A stretch of 22,158 nucleotides of DNA from JBBQKP01 sp038326995 (GTDB lineage: Bacteria > Planctomycetota > Phycisphaerae > Tepidisphaerales > Tepidisphaeraceae), in contig JBBQKP010000036.1 in NCBI GenBank assembly GCA_038326995.1, forward strand, positions 1-22,158, in the 5' to 3' direction. A model generated the notes under the pieces. That model was given only the letters and a program-made list of their open reading frames with translations, had not been told where the DNA came from and did no database searches. Made by a program: the position numbers and the translations under genes. Shown here one piece after another: positions 14,554 to 21,469 of this stretch; within the stretch, counting starts at the first letter, position 1, and every line of letters begins with the position of its first letter.

Positions 14554-15222
14554 ATGGCACAAAACAATCTAGATCAGACGAATCTCGATCAACGAAGCAT
14601 TCTTCCTGAATCCACCCGTATTGACTCGAATCGCAGTTCAGTCCCGATGGAAGCCAAACGCGTCGACGTCAGCAGGCACGCGCGTGACGACGACGACTCC
14701 GACCTTGAGGTTCGCCAGCGTGATGCAGAGCCCAATGCCGATCCCATCACCGGAACGCACGGCTCTCACCCAGTCGGCGTAGGTGTTGGAGCCGCCGCGG
14801 CGGGCATCACCGGCGCTGCGATCGGCTCCATCATCCCGGGCATCGGCACGGCAGTCGGTGCTGTCGTCGGCAGCGTCGTCGGTGCTATTAGCGGCGGATA
14901 TGCCGGTAAAGGCGTCGCCGAAGCAATGTTCCCGACTTCCGATGATGAATACTGGCGAGAATCCTTCGGCTCGCGATCTTATGTTCCTACTGATCGGGGT
15001 TTCAGCTACGACATCGACTATCGCGATGCGTATCGGTTCGGGCACACCTCCGCAATGACATACGAAAACCAAAGCTTCGACACGGCTGAGCCGCAGCTCG
15101 TCGAAGATTGGACGAGCAAGCACGGCACGTCCCGCCTCGAGTGGTCCCTCGCACGTGACGCGGTTCGCGACGCGTGGGAACGCGCTCGTAACAATCGCAC
15201 GATGGATTCATCGCGGGACTGA
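14554..15222 (+). CDS. Glycine-zipper stress-type protein
   Basis: 222 aa from ATG 14554, chosen for AAGGA about 8 nt upstream; the frame opens 24 codons earlier without a ribosome site. An acidic, polar N-terminal third is followed by a glycine-zipper membrane segment (about 74-120) with repeats such as GAAIGSIIPGIGTAVGAVVG. The C-terminal part (128-210) has DDEYWRESFGSRSYV, YRDAYRFG and VEDWTSKHGTSRLEWSLARD, a conserved-looking set seen in uncharacterised proteins of stress clusters. It may insert in or associate with a membrane. No reaction is known. A terminator follows, ending the rightward arm. A TTGACA hexamer (14482-14487) precedes it but lacks a good -10. Confidence 0.78.
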   Translation: MAQNNLDQTNLDQRSILPESTRIDSNRSSVPMEAKRVDVSRHARDDDDSDLEVRQRDAEPNADPITGTHGSHPVGVGVGAAAAGITGAAIGSIIPGIGTAVGAVVGSVVGAISGGYAGKGVAEAMFPTSDDEYWRESFGSRSYVPTDRGFSYDIDYRDAYRFGHTSAMTYENQSFDTAEPQLVEDWTSKHGTSRLEWSLARDAVRDAWERARNNRTMDSSRD

Positions 15223-15270
15223 TCATCGTTCTAGTCTACGAACGCGGTCGTAAATATTCTGAATCCGATT

Positions 15271-15303
15271 GGGCTGGTCACATCCGTGTGGCCAGCCCTT
15301 TTT
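15271..15303 (+). terminator. Intrinsic terminator after the glycine-zipper gene
   Basis: An 11-bp stem (15271-15281 against 15288-15298, one G-T pair) with a 6-nt loop is followed by five T (15299-15303). It lies 48 bases past the stop and marks the end of the stress-gene block. The remaining gap to miaB holds no convincing gene. Confidence 0.88.
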
Positions 15304-15410
15304 CATCTGGCCGTAATTGATTGGTTCGTTCTCATTGGCGGCGTACAGCATCAAAGCAAATTTTGTGCTACAGTCTTTCGGAAAGATTTCACTCTCGTGA
15401 ACCACACTGA

Positions 15411-16970
15411 ATGTCCGAAATGACCCAAAAATACTCCAGAAAGCTCTATCTCGAAACCTTCGGCTGCCAGATGAACGTACTCGACAGCGATCTGGTCCTG
15501 GGCCAGCTCCGTGCGCAAGGCCTTGAATCGACCGACGACCGCGATCAGGCCGACGTTGTTATTTACAACACGTGCAGCGTACGCGAACACGCCGAGCAGA
15601 AAGTCTGGTCAAGACTCGGCGAGATGAGCGACGCCAAAACCTTAAGGCCCGATCTGGTCATCGGCGTGATCGGCTGCATGGCAGAACGCGACGGCCCGGA
15701 CATTTATCGAAGGTTCCCTCACGTCGATATTCTTTGCGGGCCCGGCGAACTCGACAAACTACCCGCCATGGTCGGCAACGCGCTTCGCACATCGCACGCC
15801 CCGTCACGCGACGTCAGCACCAAGCTTACCGCGCTCATGGGTGCGACCTCGCGGCGCAGCAGCACACTCGACGCCGCCGCCGAGGATTCGCTCGAAAGTC
15901 TTGATCTCTCGCGCTCGATTTCCGCTTCCGACGACGTTCGCCAAGCCTACGTCCGCATCACGCGCGGCTGCAATAAATTCTGCACCTACTGCGTCGTGCC
16001 GTACACACGCGGCGCAGAAGTTCACCGCCCGCCGCAGAACATCATCGACGAGGTAAAGAAACTTACCGACGCCGGAAGCATCGAAGTCACACTCCTCGGG
16101 CAAACAATCAACCATTACGCCTTCGCCCACGGCGACGGCCGCGTCACCAGCTTCGCCGAGCTTCTATACTTGATCCACGAGGCCGTCCCTCACTTGCCCC
16201 GGCTGCGATTCGTCACAAGTTTCCCACGTGACTTCACCGACGAAGCGCTCCAGTCCATGCGCGACTGCAAACGCATCTGTCGTTACCTTCACGTCCCCGC
16301 ACAGCACGGCAGCGACCGCGTGCTCAAGCTCATGAATCGCGGCTACACATCAGGCGAATACCGCGACTTCGTCGGCCGCGCACGCGACTACATGCCCGAC
16401 ATCTCCCTCGCCTCCGACTTCATCGTAGGCTTCCCCTCAGAAACCGATGAAGAGTTTGAACAGACCGATCAACTCCTTCGCGATTGCCGATTCAAAAACA
16501 GCTTCATCTTCAAGTATTCACCTCGCCCCGGAACCACTGCCATCAAACGCTTCACCGATGACATTCCCGAAGACGTAAAAAAACGCCGCAACAACGCGCT
16601 GCTCGCCACTCAAGGTGAAATCGCCCTCTCGCTCAATCGCGAGCTCATCGGCCAGACGCACGAACTCATGGTCGAAGGCGCGAGCAAACTCGGCAGCAAG
16701 GCCGCCGCCAAGAATGACGCGTATCCCAGATCGAACTCCAAATCACACCCCAGCAGCAATGTCGAATTGGGCATCGGGTTTCCAAAGCGAAAACCGCAGA
16801 CGCTTGAGAACGACATCAGCGCCAACATGGTCCTCACCACGCAGCTCGTCGGGCGGACAAGAGGCGATCAGATCGTCGTCTTCGACGGGCCGCTCTCACT
16901 CGTCGGCAAACTCGTCGATGTCGCCATCATCGACGCAAAACAAATGACCTTGTTCGGCAAAGTCGCCTGA
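15411..16970 (+). CDS. miaB: tRNA-2-methylthio-N6-dimethylallyladenosine synthase MiaB
   Basis: 519 aa, longer than the usual 440-480. This radical-SAM methylthiotransferase adds the methylthio group to i6A37 of tRNAs reading UNN codons. The N-terminal domain holds Cys19 (FGCQMN), Cys55 (NTCSVREHAEQK) and Cys89 (GCMAERDG), which bind the auxiliary 4Fe-4S cluster. The radical-SAM motif is Cys187, Cys191, Cys194 in RGCNKFCTYCVVPYTRG. LHVPAQHGSDRVLKLMNRGY (about 293-312) and FKYSPRPGT are MiaB-type. The TRAM domain (about 410-516) is split by a polar insert at roughly 424-475, and another extra stretch (about 130-172) lies before the radical-SAM core. No SD; ATG 15420 is an alternative start. 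It is 36 bp upstream of mqnA. Confidence 0.95.
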   Translation: MSEMTQKYSRKLYLETFGCQMNVLDSDLVLGQLRAQGLESTDDRDQADVVIYNTCSVREHAEQKVWSRLGEMSDAKTLRPDLVIGVIGCMAERDGPDIYRRFPHVDILCGPGELDKLPAMVGNALRTSHAPSRDVSTKLTALMGATSRRSSTLDAAAEDSLESLDLSRSISASDDVRQAYVRITRGCNKFCTYCVVPYTRGAEVHRPPQNIIDEVKKLTDAGSIEVTLLGQTINHYAFAHGDGRVTSFAELLYLIHEAVPHLPRLRFVTSFPRDFTDEALQSMRDCKRICRYLHVPAQHGSDRVLKLMNRGYTSGEYRDFVGRARDYMPDISLASDFIVGFPSETDEEFEQTDQLLRDCRFKNSFIFKYSPRPGTTAIKRFTDDIPEDVKKRRNNALLATQGEIALSLNRELIGQTHELMVEGASKLGSKAAAKNDAYPRSNSKSHPSSNVELGIGFPKRKPQTLENDISANMVLTTQLVGRTRGDQIVVFDGPLSLVGKLVDVAIIDAKQMTLFGKVA

Positions 16971-17006
16971 ACTTCCCGGCCATTGTCTGCCCTACCATCT
17001 TGAACG

Positions 17007-17795
17007 ATGTCTCAGCCCCGTCCTCGCATCGCTTGTGTGTCGTACCTCAACTCCAGGCCGCTGGTCGAAGGCCTCGATCAAGACCCGTCCATCGAACTCT
17101 TCTACGACGTCCCTGCCCGGCTCATCCATCGCATGACCACCGGCATCGCCGACGTGGCACTCCTGCCCGTCATCGACCTGCTTCACATCAACAATCCACA
17201 GATCATCGAGTCCAGCGGCATCGGCTGCGACGGGGCCACCCTCACCGTCAGGCTTTTCTCGCGATCGCCCCTCGAAGAGACTCGCCGCGTCGCGGTCGAT
17301 CCTGATTCGCACACCTCCGTCGTGCTTTCCAAAATCATTTTCCAGAAACGCTTCGGCCTGATTCCCGACTACGTCGCGCTGAAAGACGCCAACCAAAGCC
17401 CGCGTGAAACGCTCCTGCTCATCGGCGATAAAGTCATCTGCGATCAGCCGCGAGACATGCCATTTCAACTCGATCTCGGCCAAGCCTGGAAAGAACTCAC
17501 AGGCCTGCCCTTCGTCTTTGCCATCTGGGCGGCTCGTGAAAATTTTGTGCTGGGAGAGGTCCCGCAAAAACTTCTGGACGCAAAAACGCTCGGCCTATCG
17601 CACATCGACGCCATCATTCGCGACCACGCACTTCCGCGCGGCTGGCCCGCCGACATCGCCCGGCAATACCTGACCTCCTACCTCAAATACGACATCGGCC
17701 CGTCGCAGCTTGTGGCGATCGTACACTTCCACCAACTCGCCGCCGAGCTGGGCTTCATCCCCTCACCGGCCAGGCGCATCGCGGTCGCGGGATGA
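17007..17795 (+). CDS. mqnA: Chorismate dehydratase MqnA (futalosine menaquinone pathway)
   Basis: 262 aa. The enzyme dehydrates chorismate to 3-enolpyruvyl-benzoate, the first step of menaquinone synthesis by the futalosine route. Visible signatures: VSYLNSRPLVEGL at 11-23, DVPARLIHRM at 34-43, DVALLPVIDLL at 49-59, the VDPDSHTSVVLSKII region near 97-111, GDKVICDQP near 140, and GLPFVFAIWAAR near 166, a periplasmic-binding-protein-like fold adapted for catalysis. Cytoplasmic. Close spacing after miaB (36 bp) suggests co-transcription. The SD is weak. Its presence indicates the organism uses menaquinone and the futalosine route. Confidence 0.93.
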   Translation: MSQPRPRIACVSYLNSRPLVEGLDQDPSIELFYDVPARLIHRMTTGIADVALLPVIDLLHINNPQIIESSGIGCDGATLTVRLFSRSPLEETRRVAVDPDSHTSVVLSKIIFQKRFGLIPDYVALKDANQSPRETLLLIGDKVICDQPRDMPFQLDLGQAWKELTGLPFVFAIWAARENFVLGEVPQKLLDAKTLGLSHIDAIIRDHALPRGWPADIARQYLTSYLKYDIGPSQLVAIVHFHQLAAELGFIPSPARRIAVAG

Positions 17796-17799
17796 AGGG

Positions 17800-17832
17800 C
17801 ACGCTAGGCGTGAGCAATTTTGTTTTTCTTTT
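17800..17832 (+). terminator. Possible terminator after mqnA
   Basis: A short hairpin CACGC-tag-GCGTG (17800-17812) is followed by a T-rich run to about 17832. The stem is only 5 bp, and the site overlaps the end of the convergent ORF, so the call is tentative. Confidence 0.45.
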
Positions 17833-18277
17833 CAGGAATCGTCCCATGAAATGATGTTGATTTTACTACGACATCATCTAGCGAAGATGTCACTTTTCCG
17901 TCGAGGGAAGATCCACCGAGAGTTTCAATTTGCCAATGAATACTGCACTTGGATTCATCTTGATCCGCAGATACCAAAGACGCGATGAATGAGTTCAGCG
18001 ATAACGTCTGGTAGTGAGACAGACGACGAGATTGCCGTCGCATTCCCCGTTGCGTCGTCGTTCGGCAAGCCTGAATGTCTCTCACCGCAATTTTGATAAT
18101 TCCTATTCCCCTTGACCTCGTCACCTTCAGGAGTTCTGGAGAAAATCCGTCGAAGAAACTTATCACCTCATGCCGGGCCTGCAGCGTCAGTGTCCAACCG
18201 TCGATGAACTGCACTCGACACACGTGTCGAGTTGGTCGGAGTAAAAACGTGTCGAGTGTCGTTCGGGTTTGAGCCAT
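17804..18277 (-). CDS. Hypothetical protein downstream of the interrupted surface gene
   Basis: 157 aa; no family recognised. No signal peptide or membrane segment. The N-terminal half has alternating hydrophobic strands (HVCRVQFIDGWTLTLQ, RGIGIIKIAVRDIQA) suggesting an alpha/beta or beta-rich small domain; the C-terminal half is Ser-rich and polar and less convincing. It starts 19 nt after the stop of the larger ORF upstream, on the same strand, so it would be its operon partner. No good SD is seen. Its base composition is lower in GC than the flanking mqnA. It may be a real small partner protein, or a decaying or spurious frame. Confidence 0.45.
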   Translation of the reverse strand: MAQTRTTLDTFLLRPTRHVCRVQFIDGWTLTLQARHEVISFFDGFSPELLKVTRSRGIGIIKIAVRDIQACRTTTQRGMRRQSRRLSHYQTLSLNSFIASLVSADQDESKCSIHWQIETLGGSSLDGKVTSSLDDVVVKSTSFHGTIPEKKNKIAHA

Positions 18278-18296
18278 AGCGTCAGCTTTTTATAGG

Positions 18297-19058
18297 CTAG
18301 TCTCTCACGAAGGTGAAATCTCCGTTCAGTATAGACACCGTTAATAGGCTTGAGACCGCATTAGACAGCCCAAGCCGCTGAATGAACTGGATCATCTCGT
18401 CTTTGAAGCCGTGTTGATCCAATGTTCCTCGGTAGAAACGGGACACTGCTGAACCGGCAGCCTCAATAGAACCCTCGTCTACAGTGTTGAAAACCGGACC
18501 CGTGACTTCCGTGACGATACCTATGGCCCCCAACACAGCAAGACCCTTTAATGCCTTAATAACACCACCAAGATTTCGGTTGCCTGAAGGTGTAGCGAAG
18601 TGGGATTCGATCGCGCTTTTCTGCGCGTTGGCAGTATCGACGATGCGTTGGCCACGATTGCCAGAAGGTAGTATTACGGGGCGACCACCGTGCATCGGCA
18701 TGACTAGCCATTCACCAGACCTCGGATCACGAACAAGTCGATAGAGGTCTTGACCATTCCTTTTTACATTTACTTCTGCTTTTCCGTCGTCGAACAATTC
18801 AACAAAATAGTCGTCTCCTCCAGTTGTGAACTGTTGTTCCCACTTTCCTTTCGATCCACCCAACGGTACCACCTCCACATCCGTCATCTCGTCCACCCGC
18901 AGAATCCTCGCGATGGTCTCGGCGTGTACGACGCCCGGGCCCGCAGGAAGCGGAATGGTGCCGGTGGCGGACGAAGCGCCCGGCGCTACGCGGAGGGTGA
19001 AATTCGTCCGCAGGCCGGGGATGGCGTCGCCGTCGGCGTCCGTCAAGGTGATCGGCAC
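18297..19058 (-). CDS. Hypothetical protein, C-terminal part of an interrupted LEPR-XLL-like surface protein
   Basis: 253 aa from GTG 19058; the frame is open to 19106, directly after an in-frame TAG. Residues 1-55 look like an Ig-like/cadherin-type extracellular segment (ITLTDADGDAIPGLRTNF, with GTIPLPAGPGVVHAETIAR). Residues ~70-130 are beta-rich; ~164-185 (GGVIKALKGLAVLGAIGIV) is a hydrophobic helix; the rest is helical. No enzyme motif is recognised. The GTG has no SD, and the Ig-like segment clearly begins before it (ISITVERTEQGVSDQ precedes in frame), so the open part alone is probably not a complete gene. Confidence 0.5.
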   Translation of the reverse strand: MPITLTDADGDAIPGLRTNFTLRVAPGASSATGTIPLPAGPGVVHAETIARILRVDEMTDVEVVPLGGSKGKWEQQFTTGGDDYFVELFDDGKAEVNVKRNGQDLYRLVRDPRSGEWLVMPMHGGRPVILPSGNRGQRIVDTANAQKSAIESHFATPSGNRNLGGVIKALKGLAVLGAIGIVTEVTGPVFNTVDEGSIEAAGSAVSRFYRGTLDQHGFKDEMIQFIQRLGLSNAVSSLLTVSILNGDFTFVRD

Positions 19059-19106
19059 CAGCTGATCACTTACGCCCTGCTCGGTCCGCTCGACCGTGAT
19101 CGAAAT

Positions 19107-19211
19107 CTAGTAGCCTCTCCCTTGGTGGATCAGCTCGGCCTCGAGGAAATTGTTGCCACTTAGAACCAGCCGGGTTTCAAGAGATTCCAACGACTTCATG
19201 TGAATGGTCAT
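19107..19211 (-). pseudogene. LEPR-XLL-like N-terminus ended by an in-frame amber codon
   Basis: From ATG 19211 (or ATG 19199, same frame) the strand encodes a short lead, then KSLESLETRLVLSG, which resembles the LEPR-XLL signature at the N-terminus of large exported planctomycete proteins. After 34 codons (30 from 19199) a TAG at 19107-19109 stops it, and the same frame continues without a shift into the ORF that ends at 18297. The simplest reading is a pseudogene by a single substitution, or a sequencing error; amber read-through is possible but unsupported. Confidence 0.55.
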
Positions 19212-19528
19212 GCCAGTTTTTTACCCCCCCCTAAAAAAGTCAAGAGAAAAGTCGTCAATTTTCGCCTGATTAGTGGGAACATTTTCCAATCACTCGTCAC
19301 TTGCACGCGCTCGTTGGCAAGCCTCGGACAGAATCATTGGGCGACGTTGACCGCGAACGATCTCGTCTTGCCGCTCTGGCCCGTCCGGCAGGACATTGCA
19401 TTTCTTAACTGTGAAGAACGGTCGACGTGAAGTCAAACGTGGTGTACTGCCGGACGGGGCAGAGTCTTAAGCCGCCGAGGCTTCACGCGGTGTGGAGTCC
19501 CTCCCTCTGGTCGTGCTATCATCGGAAG
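19212..19528. other. Intergenic region between the surface gene and htrA
   Basis: 317 bp between divergent genes. On the minus strand, upstream of the surface gene, are TTGACT (19238-19243) and a run of eight G (C8 on the plus strand, 19224-19231). Nearer htrA lies an imperfect 17-bp inverted repeat. A 76-codon plus-strand frame (19200-19430) has no family likeness, no SD and overlaps the surface-gene start, so it is not called. No RNA gene was recognised. Confidence 0.6.
19374..19464. repeat. 17-bp inverted repeat upstream of htrA
   Basis: Arm ctctggcccgtccggca (19374-19390) and arm tgccggacggggcagag (19448-19464) are reverse complements apart from one position, with a 57-nt spacer that itself holds a small ttctt/aagaa hairpin. 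It ends 64 nt before the htrA start. It could be an mRNA leader structure, a regulator site or an excision scar. Confidence 0.55.
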
Positions 19529-20722
19529 ATGTCGACTCCTACAACTACGTCGCGTTCTTCGTCCGCCTGGCCGATCACGGTGCTGCTGGGCGTGCTGGCA
19601 CTGGGCATTCTGCTGGGCCAGTGGGTCGCGAACTCGACGATCTTTTCGATCCCCGCCAAGGCGGTCGAGCCTAGGGAGGTCCTGGTTCGCCCGGCCCTGG
19701 CGCCCGACGAGGTGCAGCGGATCGCGCAGTACAAATCGCTCTCCCCTTCCGTCGTCTTCATCTCCACGCTGACCGCGCGGTCCGACATCTTCGGAAACAT
19801 CGTCGATGAAGTCCCCGCCGGCACAGGATCGGGCTTCGTCTGGGACAAGGAAGGACACATCGTCACGAATTACCACGTCGTGCTCCCGGGCTTGCGCCGC
19901 GGCGCTAACGGCATCGAAGTTTCCGCGCGAGTCACGCTTAGCGATCAATCCACATTCGACGCCACTCTCGTCGGCACCGCACCCAACCAGGACCTGGCCG
20001 TCCTCAAGATCAACCTTCCCGCTTCCAAGCTCAGCGCCGTTCCACTGGGCACGAGCAATGACCTGCAGGTCGGCCAATCGGTGATGGCCATCGGCAATCC
20101 GTTCGGGCTCGATCAAACGCTCACCACCGGCGTCATCAGCGCGCTGGGCCGGCGAATCATGTCGCTCGCTGAACTGCCCATCGAAGACGTTATTCAGACC
20201 GACGCCGCCATCAACCCCGGCAACTCGGGCGGACCGCTTCTCGACTCCGCCGGCAGGCTCATCGGCGTGAACACCGCTATCGCAAGCCGCGCCAATCAGT
20301 CCGCCGGCATCTCCTTCGCCGTCCCCGTCGACACCGTCAATCGCATCGTCCCTCAGCTCATCGCCAACGGCGAAGTCCGTCGGCCCATCATCGGCATCTC
20401 GATAGCCAACGAGCGAATCAACGCCATGATCACCGGCCAGCTCGGCGTGCAAGGCGTTATCATCGTCGGCATCGACCCGCGCGGCCCCGCAGCTTCTGCG
20501 CAAATGTTTCCCATCGTCGTCGACGACCGCTTCCGAATCACCGACAGCGGCGACATCATCATCGAAGTCGACGGCCGAAAGATCGTCACCAACAACGACT
20601 TCCACGGCGCCATGCTCCGCTACGACCCCGACACCACGATCAAGTTCAAGCTCTGGCGCAACGGCAAGACACGCGAAGTTGAAATCAAACTCCAGGCCGC
20701 GCCATCATCGTCTCGCAACTGA
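19529..20722 (+). CDS. htrA: HtrA/DegP-type serine protease (trypsin + one PDZ domain)
   Basis: 397 aa from ATG 19529, placed directly before a single membrane segment (residues 14-34), so the protease is anchored and faces the periplasm. The trypsin-like domain (about 65-275) shows the full triad: His116 in VTNYHVVLPG, Asp155 in NQDLAVLKI and Ser233 in NPGNSGGPLL. One C-terminal PDZ domain (about 285-390) carries IIVGIDPRGPAASA, SGDIIIEVDGRKI and the closing IKFKLWRNGK strands. Role: degradation and quality control of misfolded envelope proteins, a DegS/DegP-like task. The frame is open 34 codons earlier, but that part overlaps an intergenic repeat and precedes no SD. The gene begins a cluster with the nuclease-like gene 31 nt downstream. 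Confidence 0.94.
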   Translation: MSTPTTTSRSSSAWPITVLLGVLALGILLGQWVANSTIFSIPAKAVEPREVLVRPALAPDEVQRIAQYKSLSPSVVFISTLTARSDIFGNIVDEVPAGTGSGFVWDKEGHIVTNYHVVLPGLRRGANGIEVSARVTLSDQSTFDATLVGTAPNQDLAVLKINLPASKLSAVPLGTSNDLQVGQSVMAIGNPFGLDQTLTTGVISALGRRIMSLAELPIEDVIQTDAAINPGNSGGPLLDSAGRLIGVNTAIASRANQSAGISFAVPVDTVNRIVPQLIANGEVRRPIIGISIANERINAMITGQLGVQGVIIVGIDPRGPAASAQMFPIVVDDRFRITDSGDIIIEVDGRKIVTNNDFHGAMLRYDPDTTIKFKLWRNGKTREVEIKLQAAPSSSRN

Positions 20723-20753
20723 TTTCACTCGCTCATCGCCCGACCATTCCACG

Positions 20754-21455
20754 ATGGACAGTTCACCACCCACCTCGCGACCCAACTGGACATCACTCTG
20801 GCCCATCGATCTCGTCGCCTCTCGCATCGCCGCCGTCTTCGAAACGCGCGAGGCCGAGCTTCGACTCGAACAATCCGTCTACGGCATGGATTCCCTCGAC
20901 GAACTCGCCCTGCAGCGCATCATCGCCGACGGCCTGGCTCAACACTTCGATGTCCTGCGCGAGTCGTACTATCCCGCCTCCGCAAACCAGACCAGCGCTG
21001 CAAAACTATCGGGCCGCATGCGGTGCGATCTCGTGCTCACGCCACTCGGGAAGCCGCTTCGACTCGATCACAAACCCGCCGGACTTTTCGACCCGATCGA
21101 TCAAGTCGGGCCGGGCGAGGCGCTCTGGCTCGAGATCAAGACCGCACGACAATACCGCGCGCCGGGCGAGCGACATCCCGGCTACGGCCAGCAATGGCGG
21201 CAAGCCGTCGTCGCCGACATCCGCAAGATCGAGCGCGAGCCGCTCATTCGCGAAGCAGCGCTCGTGCTCATCGTCTTCACCGAAGCAGACTGGGTCATCG
21301 AAAAAGATCTCGAACTCTTCGAGCACGTGCTGATCGAAAAAGAAGTCCTCGCCGGTTTCAGGCAGGAACGTCACATCAAAATCGTCGATCGCATCGGCCA
21401 TTCGCGCCTCACCGTCGCGATCTGGCCTACGATCAGCCGCGGACCCGTTCAATAG
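20754..21455 (+). CDS. Putative PD-(D/E)XK nuclease-fold protein
   Basis: 233 aa from ATG 20754; no named family is recognised. The core looks like a restriction-endonuclease-type fold: a helix with ELALQRIIADGLAQHF (about 50-65), strand MRCDLVLTP with Asp92, strand ALWLEIKTARQY with Glu127 and Lys129 (the E-x-K pair), then a helix QQWRQAVVADIRKI with Gln and Arg, and a strand ALVLIVFTE. That order (helix, D, ExK, helix) suggests metal-dependent DNA cleavage, but the spacing and activity are untested. No signal peptide. Longer in-frame starts exist 25 codons upstream within htrA's end. No SD. It sits between htrA (31 nt) and the PdeM-like gene (14 nt), so one transcript is likely. Confidence 0.65.
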   Translation: MDSSPPTSRPNWTSLWPIDLVASRIAAVFETREAELRLEQSVYGMDSLDELALQRIIADGLAQHFDVLRESYYPASANQTSAAKLSGRMRCDLVLTPLGKPLRLDHKPAGLFDPIDQVGPGEALWLEIKTARQYRAPGERHPGYGQQWRQAVVADIRKIEREPLIREAALVLIVFTEADWVIEKDLELFEHVLIEKEVLAGFRQERHIKIVDRIGHSRLTVAIWPTISRGPVQ

Positions 21456-21469
21456 AAACCGTTTTGAAA

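Noticed and set aside
15223..15405. 60-codon minus-strand frame between the glycine-zipper gene and miaB
   Set aside because: It spans the intrinsic terminator hairpin and shows no family likeness or SD.
19200..19430. 76-codon plus-strand frame in the htrA upstream gap
   Set aside because: No SD, no recognised features, overlaps the start and promoter of the divergent surface gene.
19433..20605. 390-codon minus-strand frame opposite htrA
   Set aside because: Asp/Val/Gly-rich composition is the mirror of htrA codon bias; the htrA triad and PDZ signatures are clear on the plus strand.
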